A stretch of 64,000 nucleotides of DNA from Halostreptopolyspora alba. GTDB lineage: Bacteria; Actinomycetota; Actinomycetes; Streptosporangiales; Streptosporangiaceae. The stretch covers positions 295,197 to 359,196 of the forward strand of contig RJMB01000003.1 in the NCBI GenBank assembly GCA_003725585.1, in the 5' to 3' direction. A model generated the notes under the pieces. That model was not told the DNA's origin and ran no database searches. It worked only from the letters and a program-made list of their open reading frames with translations. Below, piece by piece: positions 59,475-64,000 of this stretch. The position numbers and the translations under genes were made by a program. Position 1 is the first letter of the stretch. Every line of letters starts with the position of its first letter.

Positions 59475-59709
59475 CTGGTTCGTCACCCCGAGCACCACGT
59501 CGACACCCAGCCAATCTCACCGAGTGGGACGGGCAGCCCGTCGAGAACCGACACGGTGACGCCCGAGTTCGAGTCGCGGTTCGGCGGGTCAACCGACCGA
59601 TCGGGCCGAACAGCCTCACGGCCTCGGCCAGTTGCGGCATAGATGAACGCCCTCGACTCGCTTGGATCGTCACGGACGTCCTTGCCCGCAACAGCTAGGC
59701 GTCACTCAC

Positions 59710-59798
59710 GGTCCATCCCCACGTCCGTGGGGCTCGGAGGATTGGGATCTGTGGCGGGATACGCACGAAAGGTCCATCCCCACGTCCGTGGGGCTCGG
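59710..59798. CRISPR. Two-repeat, one-spacer CRISPR mini-array, type I-E geometry
   Basis: Two identical 28-bp repeats at 59710-59737 and 59771-59798 flank a 33-bp unique spacer (59738-59770); the period of 61 bp is exactly that of type I-E arrays. Each repeat holds the palindrome CCCCACG...CGTGGGG. Read on the minus strand, the repeat ends CGTGGGGATGGACC, resembling actinobacterial I-E repeats that end in CGGGGATGGTCC, so the array is probably transcribed leftwards. No degenerate repeat is found one period further on either side, and no cas gene lies in the window. Confidence 0.75.
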
Positions 59799-59925
59799 CC
59801 TCTTTTCGTGCCCAGGCCCGCCGTGGGGCCTTCGTTGTGGCCGCCTTCGGCCGTTCTCCTGACACTGCGCGGCCGTCGGGTTACCGTCCCGGTGTAGCGC
59901 CCCCGGGCAAATTCAGGAGACCGGA

Positions 59926-60779
59926 ATGACCCCCGGCGAGAAAACGGTCGCCACCGTCGACCGCGAACCGTTCATCCCCACAACGATCTACGTGCGCAGC
60001 GACGACACCGGATGGTTGGTCCCGCTGCACCGTGGGGACGACCCCGACACGTGGCGCTCCCACGTCCATTCCGACCAGCCCGTGGTCACCGCCACCGACT
60101 ACGACCCGCGCCTGCCCGAACACCTGCGTGACCCCACCACAGGGCGCGGGGTGATGGCGACCTCTTCCAGCAGCGGGCCACCGATCATGGCCCGCATGCT
60201 CGACACGTTGGAGCTGGAGCCGGGCATGCGGGTGCTGGAGATCGGCACCGGCACCGGCTACAACGCCGCGCTGCTGGCCCACATCGTCGGGGATGGCCTG
60301 GTCACCAGCGTCGAGAGTGATCCCGCTCTGGCCGGACATGCCCGCGCCGCGCTGGATACGACCGGGTACCAGGTGTCAGTCATCACTGGCGACGGCGCGG
60401 CCGGTCACCCAGACGGCGCCCCGTATGACCGCGTGGTGGCCACCGCTGCTGTGCACACCGTGCCGTATGCGTGGGTGGCCCAAACCCGGCCCGGCGGGGT
60501 GGTGGTTGTTCCGTGGGCGCCGACGTTCCACCCCGACGGCCCGTTGGCTGTGCTCACCGTGGGCGAGGACGGCACCGCCCAGGGCCGGTTCGTGGGGCCG
60601 GCGCACTTCAGCCGCTACACGAGCAGCGCCTCGACTCCGCCGAGGTCAACCAGCTGCATGAGCGGTGGGACACCGAGGGGGTCCCGGACTGCACCCGCTT
60701 CGGGGTGACCATCACCCCGGACGATCAACGGGTGTGGCTGGACGCCCCCGACAACTACATATCGCAGATGGAGGGCTGA
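59926..60779 (+). pseudogene. PIMT-like methyltransferase (TgmC-type) with a single-base frameshift
   Basis: An L-isoaspartyl O-methyltransferase homologue with N-terminal extension TTIYVRSDDTGWLVPLHRGD, WRSHVHSDQPVVTA and RGVMATSSSSGPP, then motif I LRVLEIGTGTGYNAALLAHI (Met form: MRVLEIGTGTGYNAALLA), SVESDPALAGHARAAL and YDRVVATAAVHTVPYAWV. This layout is that of PIMT homologues paired with ATP-grasp ligases in graspetide (TgmC/imiditide) clusters. At about 60610 the reading frame changes: the continuation PLHEQRLDSAEVNQLHERWD lies in another frame and ends at 60779. Adding one T after 60610 would give HFMPLHEQ and restore it. As read, the product ends at 60708 with a scrambled tail. Confidence 0.75.
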
Positions 60780-60910
60780 TGGGTAAGCACGAGAAAGAAG
60801 TGAACTGCTCCGGGTGTGGCGGGAAGAAGCAGGTTCAGCGGTCGTATGACGGCAAGGTGGTGTGGGAGCCGTGCGAGTTGTGCAATGGCACCGGTAAGCA
60901 GCCGTCCTGA
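60779..60910 (+). CDS. 43-residue zinc-ribbon peptide (DnaJ-like CxxC pairs)
   Basis: The start overlaps the restored end of the methyltransferase (TGATG), so the two are translationally coupled. The peptide has two CxxCxGxG-like knuckles, NCSGCGGKKQ and PCELCNGTGKQ, joined by a short strand (SYDGKVVWE), enough for one zinc site like half of the DnaJ cysteine-rich domain. Its role is unknown; such mini-proteins often follow regulatory or modification genes in actinomycete accessory regions. Confidence 0.7.
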   Translation: MGKHEKEVNCSGCGGKKQVQRSYDGKVVWEPCELCNGTGKQPS

Positions 60911-60957
60911 CCAGTTCGGCCCGGCACGTGGTGCCGGGCCTTCCGCGTGCCCGGGGG

Positions 60958-62073
60958 TCAGTCTCCGGTTTCCATGGCGGCTTCGCGCTGCAACGCGCGT
61001 TCCATGGCCCGGTCGAACAGATCGTCGCTCTCACGCTGGCGACGACCGACTGAGCCCTGGGGCGCCCGCCCGGGGGGCGGTGCGTCTCCCATGACGACGG
61101 CGGCGAGTCGGTCTTGCGGCAGGGCGGCCAGCGCGTCGTATTCCTCACGGCTGGGTAGGGGGGCGCGTGTGCCGCCCCTGTAGCCCTTGTTGACGCCCTT
61201 CCAGTACGCCCCCGGGTCCCGCTCGTACAGGCTCCCAGCGGGCGACTCAGGGGCGCGGACGTGGGCGAGGTCCCGTGCGAGGTCGCGGTCGTCGCGGCCT
61301 TCGATCCAGCGGGTGAGCGAGCGGATCGGTTCGGGTGTGCCGGTGCCCTGTTGCTCGATGTAGTCCACGACCGCTTTCGCTTCGTCGTCGGTGGCGTCGG
61401 GGCGCTCCATGACGATCTGCTCTGGTGATGGCTTCTTCGTCTTCTTCGGTGCCGGGCGCTCAGCGGCAGGAGCGGGAGGTTCGTCAGGGGCGCCCACCGA
61501 AGAAGAGGATGGTCCATCGGAAGGTCCCATCGGAGGGTTGGGGGACTCAGAGTCACCCCGCGAGGTGTCTTGAAGTCCCTCCGCCGGGTGACTTGAAGTC
61601 ACCCCGTCGCCGGGTGTCTCAGTGTCACCCCGCTCGGACTTCTTCGTTCCCTTGTCCTTGCGGGTCTTCTTCGGGGGAGCCTCCCGAAGTTCGGGCCGCG
61701 TGAACGGGGTGATCGGCGCCCTGCCGCGCGCTTCCCGCGCTTCGTTGATCTCGCCGAGCTGGGTGGCGCTCCAGAACGACGCGGGAATCATGGCCTCACG
61801 CACCACGGGCCGCTTGTCGGCTGGGAGCCGGTGCCAGGACTCGGGCTTGGGGTCGAGCTGGTCACGCAGGAGCCCCCGGTCGGTCATGGCCTTGACCTTG
61901 CGCATGGCGGTGCGGCGGTCGACGCAGGCGACACGCGTGAGCGAGGCGAAAGAGCGGTAGCAGTTGCAGCCGTCGAAGTCGCCTTTGGTGACGAGTGCGG
62001 CGAGGATCGCGCGTTCTTCGGCGTCGATGACGGGGGCGTGTTCGATTGCCCAGATGATGGGGTAGACGCTCAT
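60958..62073 (-). CDS. Winged-helix DNA-binding protein, replication-initiator-like
   Basis: A 371-residue protein. Residues 1-75 form a winged helix (AEERAILAALVTKGDFDGCN, YRSFASLTRVACVDRRTAMRKVKAMTDRGLL) like the helix-turn-helix of plasmid/phage replication initiators and of accessory-element regulators. Residues 110-220 are disordered and Lys/Ser/Pro-rich, and the C-terminal 130 residues are helical (RSLTRWIEGRDDRDLARDLAH, PGAYWKGVNKGYRGG). The four palindromic repeats at 61540-61631 lie in the part encoding the disordered linker. It is divergent from the XRE gene across a 308-bp gap. It may control or initiate replication of an integrated element. Confidence 0.75.
   Translation of the reverse strand: MSVYPIIWAIEHAPVIDAEERAILAALVTKGDFDGCNCYRSFASLTRVACVDRRTAMRKVKAMTDRGLLRDQLDPKPESWHRLPADKRPVVREAMIPASFWSATQLGEINEAREARGRAPITPFTRPELREAPPKKTRKDKGTKKSERGDTETPGDGVTSSHPAEGLQDTSRGDSESPNPPMGPSDGPSSSSVGAPDEPPAPAAERPAPKKTKKPSPEQIVMERPDATDDEAKAVVDYIEQQGTGTPEPIRSLTRWIEGRDDRDLARDLAHVRAPESPAGSLYERDPGAYWKGVNKGYRGGTRAPLPSREEYDALAALPQDRLAAVVMGDAPPPGRAPQGSVGRRQRESDDLFDRAMERALQREAAMETGD
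61540..61631. repeat. Four tandem imperfect 20-bp palindromes inside the winged-helix gene
   Basis: Copies start at 61540, 61563, 61586 and 61612. The best, at 61586, is GGGTGACTTGAAGTCACCCC with a perfect 9-1-9 palindrome; the others are GGGGGACTCAGAGTCACCCC, AGGTGTCTTGAAGTCCCT and GGGTGTCTCAGTGTCACCCC. Spacing is 23-26 bp, about two helical turns. They code for a repetitive Gly/Asp/Thr/Ser linker, but the symmetry of the DNA goes beyond what coding needs, so they look like binding sites (iterons or operators). Confidence 0.6.
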
Positions 62074-62147
62074 CGGAGGCCCCCGTTCGGGCCGTCAACG
62101 ATGAGGGACTTCTGGGTACCCGTGTTCGCGAAGCTGGGTACCATCAA

Positions 62148-62166
62148 GCTAGGGTTCATTCCTAGC
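62148..62166. promoter_or_regulatory. GCTAGG inverted repeat between divergent genes
   Basis: GCTAGG (62148-62153) and CCTAGC (62161-62166) with a 7-bp centre lie in the intergenic region between the winged-helix gene (start 62073, minus) and the XRE gene (start 62382, plus). Either regulator could bind here; the site is a candidate operator only. Confidence 0.45.
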
Positions 62167-62333
62167 CGCCTTCCTGCTTACTCAGGATCGGTGGTCAGAA
62201 GCCGTCGCGGTGGTGCCAACACCCGGCGGCTTCGCTCTTTTCGGTTGTGTGTACGAGTCTACCTGCACGTGCACGGGCGCCCCACAGGTCACAGACCCGT
62301 AGCGGCGTCACCGGTCCCCTGCACACAAAGAAA

Positions 62334-62377
62334 GCCCTGCCTATCCTGGGAACAGCGACGAACCAGGAAAGCAGGGC
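62334..62377 (+). promoter_or_regulatory. Leader hairpin enclosing the Shine-Dalgarno region of the XRE gene
   Basis: GCCCTGC (62334-62340) pairs with GCAGGGC (62371-62377), and TCCTGG (62344-62349) with CCAGGA (62363-62368), leaving a 13-nt loop and small bulges. The purine-rich AGGAAAG that would serve as ribosome site lies in the right arm, 13 to 17 bases before ATG 62382. The fold would hide it, implying translational control or autoregulation. Confidence 0.55.
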
Positions 62378-62381
62378 CACC

Positions 62382-63614
62382 ATGAATCCTACCCCCGAAC
62401 CCCCCGAGATCGGTTTCGGGCAACGCCTCAAGATCCAGCGCACCCGCAAGGGGATGACCCGCGAAGTCCTCGCCGGACTCGTCGGGAAATCCGCATCTTG
62501 GGTCAAAGCTCTAGAGACCGGACGGCTGCAAACCCCGAAGCTGCCCGTACTGCTCCGGCTCGCCGAAGCACTACGAGTACGCGACCTTGCCGAACTCACC
62601 GGCGACCAATCGGTGCGGGTCGACCTGTTCACCGGCCCCGGCCATGACCGCCTGCCCGCCGTAAGGGACGCGATCAACGCCCTGCCCGCCCTCACCGAAC
62701 GCGAAGCACCACCAGTGGAGCACCTACGCGCCCGCCTGGCCCAGGCGTGGACCGCGCGGCACTCCTCCCCCCACCACCGCGAAGTCCTCGGTCAGCTCCT
62801 CCCATCTCTCATCGAGGACGCCCAACTCGCCGCCCACCAGGCAGAGGACCGCACCACACGGCGCCACGCCCAGGCGGTCCTCGCCGAGGTGTACGCCCTG
62901 TCCCAGTTCTTCATCGCCTACCAGCCCGCCGCCGACCTGCTGTGGCGGGTGGCCGAACGCGGCATCGTCGCGGCCCAAGACTCCGGGGACCTGCACGCCA
63001 TCGGGGTATCCGCCTGGCTCATGGCCCAAGCCCACCGCGACGCCGGCGACTGGGACGCCGCTGATGTGGTCACCACCCAAACCACCGATCTACTAGAGCC
63101 CCGCGTCGGTGACGCCGGGGACGACCCCCTGGCCATCTGGGGCTCGCTCGTCTTCGAGGCAGGCTACACCGCCGCGCGCCGGGGCGAGATCGGCACCGCA
63201 TGGGGGTACTGGGACCGCGCCCGCGAGGTCGCCGGGCGCCTACCTGCCACCTACTATCATCCCGTGACCTCGTTCTCGCAGGCGATCATGGGTGCCCATG
63301 CGACCACCATCGCCGTGGAGCTGCACGCGGGCGGCGAGAGTGTGCGCCAGTCCGAACGCGCCACCCCAACGGGCATCCCTTCGCGGCCCCGCAGGGCTCG
63401 CCACGAGATCGAGCAGGCCCGCGCCTACTACCTGGACGCCCAACCCGAGGCGGCCCTGGCCACACTGGAGGCCGCTCACGAGGCGGCCCCGGAAACCATC
63501 CGATACAACGGGTACGCAAGGCGGATTCTGCTTGAGGAGATGGACGAGCGCGACGGGCGACGCCAACGGCGCGCGTCCGCGTTGGCGGACCGGATGGGGA
63601 TGCTGACCGTCTGA
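62382..63614 (+). CDS. XRE-family transcriptional regulator with TPR-like C-terminal region
   Basis: A 410-residue regulator. The N-terminal Cro/CI HTH is GQRLKIQRTRKGMTREVLAGLVGKSASWVKALETGRLQTPKLPVLLRLAEAL (about residues 12-62). The remainder is helical with TPR-like features (EDRTTRRHAQAVLAEVYALS, RVAERGIVAAQDSGDLHAIG, ARAYYLDAQPEAALATLEAA). This architecture is common in actinomycetes for regulators encoded beside small proteins of the DUF397 type and in accessory loci. ATG 62382 is the start because the HTH begins soon after; an upstream in-frame start would have to pass through the leader hairpin. Confidence 0.85.
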   Translation: MNPTPEPPEIGFGQRLKIQRTRKGMTREVLAGLVGKSASWVKALETGRLQTPKLPVLLRLAEALRVRDLAELTGDQSVRVDLFTGPGHDRLPAVRDAINALPALTEREAPPVEHLRARLAQAWTARHSSPHHREVLGQLLPSLIEDAQLAAHQAEDRTTRRHAQAVLAEVYALSQFFIAYQPAADLLWRVAERGIVAAQDSGDLHAIGVSAWLMAQAHRDAGDWDAADVVTTQTTDLLEPRVGDAGDDPLAIWGSLVFEAGYTAARRGEIGTAWGYWDRAREVAGRLPATYYHPVTSFSQAIMGAHATTIAVELHAGGESVRQSERATPTGIPSRPRRARHEIEQARAYYLDAQPEAALATLEAAHEAAPETIRYNGYARRILLEEMDERDGRRQRRASALADRMGMLTV

Positions 63615-63670
63615 GCGGAGGGGCACATTTTGTGCCCTCCCCCTGTCCAGGATCGTCCTAGCGTCGCCGT

Positions 63671-63910
63671 ATGGACACTGTGACGCCCGACACAGACACC
63701 CTCGACCGGCTCCGGCGTGAGTATCCCGGCTGGCGGATCTGGCGGTCCCGCAACGGGACACGGCCCGCCGGGTGGGTGGCGACCAACCGCAACCTGGGCA
63801 ACGGGTACGCGCCCACCCTGTACGCCGACACCCCCGGCGACCTCGAGGTCCAGCTCGCCGACTCGCCCCCGAGGTGGGCCGCCCCCTTCACCACGGCAGG
63901 GGCGCCATGA
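63671..63910 (+). CDS. 79-residue conserved-looking small protein
   Basis: A small neutral protein with pattern LDRLRREYPGWRIWRSRNGTRPAGWVATNRN, then TLYADTPGDLEVQLAD. The Trp-rich N-terminal strand-turn and the 'ADT-x-x-x-L' end are seen in short actinomycete proteins encoded downstream of XRE regulators, though I cannot name the family. It starts 57 bp after the XRE stop, and its TGA overlaps the next start (ATGA), so the three genes probably form one unit. Confidence 0.65.
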   Translation: MDTVTPDTDTLDRLRREYPGWRIWRSRNGTRPAGWVATNRNLGNGYAPTLYADTPGDLEVQLADSPPRWAAPFTTAGAP

Positions 63911-64000
63911 GCGAGCACGGCCCGCCCGAGCCCCTGATCACCGTCAAAGAGGTCGCCGCCCTGTTCCACGTGTCCACCGAGACCGTGCTCACCTGGGTGC
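63907..64000 (+). CDS. Excisionase/MerR-type helix-turn-helix protein (partial, cut by window end)
   Basis: Only the first 31 codons are in the window: after MSEHGPPEPLITVKE comes VAALFHVSTETVLTWV, the standard start of an AlpA/excisionase-type winged helix ('l-t-v-x-E-v-A-x-l-l-x-V-s-x-x-T-v-x-x-W'). Such proteins are typical of integrated conjugative elements and prophages, which fits the replication-initiator-like gene and XRE regulator nearby and suggests that an integrative element continues to the right. Confidence 0.65.
   Translation, partial: MSEHGPPEPLITVKEVAALFHVSTETVLTWV

Noticed and set aside
59566..59600. GTTCGAGTC-like T-arm sequence suggesting a tRNA
   Set aside because: No acceptor, D-arm or anticodon stem can be formed around it; no other tRNA candidate was recognised.

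Overview
The window is about 70% G+C, uses many GTG and TTG starts, packs genes with 4-bp stop/start overlaps, and carries an AfsR/SARP-type regulator, NB-ARC/TPR ATPases, deoxysugar genes and a XRE regulator. All of this points to a filamentous actinomycete chromosome. A Nocardiopsis-like member of the Streptosporangiales is my best guess, but the species cannot be read from the sequence. There are no ribosomal operons and I recognised no tRNA. Most of the window is accessory genome.

Layout. (1) 1-8465: the edge of a specialised-metabolite cluster. It holds a methyltransferase, a macrolide-type glycosyltransferase, a phenazine-type shikimate module (phzC, phzD, phzE, giving trans-2,3-dihydro-3-hydroxyanthranilate) and two NDP-sugar genes (rmlA and a 2,3-dehydratase). 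The product is probably a 2-deoxysugar-bearing DHHA-derived compound. The rest of the cluster lies left of base 1. (2) 8466-11260: an ABC ATPase remnant, a luciferase-like flavin monooxygenase and a DEDD exonuclease. (3) 11416-19074: an AfsR-like SARP/NB-ARC/TPR regulator, a two-gene unit (a TagF-like transferase and an unknown protein) and a convergent NLR-like STAND ATPase whose N-terminus carries a RHIM/amyloid-signalling-like motif. (4) 19487-26374: a cupin, a broken purU, then an iron operon on the minus strand (siderophore reductase fused to a methyltransferase-like domain, FhuB-type double permease, ATPase, lipoprotein) with a strong DtxR/IdeR-type iron box upstream.

(5) 26582-36148: acyl-CoA catabolism genes (MFS exporter, SDR, MaoC hydratase, PHP protein, acyl-CoA dehydrogenase, ADP-forming acyl-CoA synthetase, thiolase-like protein with its DUF35 partner). 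They are linked by five copies of a 19-bp WCTAGAA-N5-TTCTAGW operator. (6) 36321-48477: a long tight operon with its own promoter and TTGCACT-AAC-AGTGCAA operator. It encodes a dipeptide/nickel-type ABC importer, two class III CoA-transferases (one without the catalytic Asp), two acyl-CoA dehydrogenases and an enoyl-CoA hydratase, followed by a TetR regulator. It looks like an import-and-beta-oxidise pathway for an unknown carboxylate.

(7) 48478-54425: gene-poor and decayed DNA with a Tat-exported endonuclease/phosphatase-family enzyme, two unknown genes and remnants of IS3, IS30 and IS5 transposases. (8) 54485-59245: a three-gene surface-glycan unit (membrane-anchored methyltransferase and two large family-2 glycosyltransferases). 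(9) 59710-59798: a two-repeat, one-spacer CRISPR mini-array with exact type I-E geometry and no cas genes in view. (10) 59926-64000: a frameshifted TgmC-like PIMT methyltransferase, a 43-residue zinc-ribbon peptide, a winged-helix protein whose gene contains four palindromic 20-bp repeats, a XRE regulator whose Shine-Dalgarno region sits in a hairpin, a small conserved protein and a truncated excisionase-type HTH gene.
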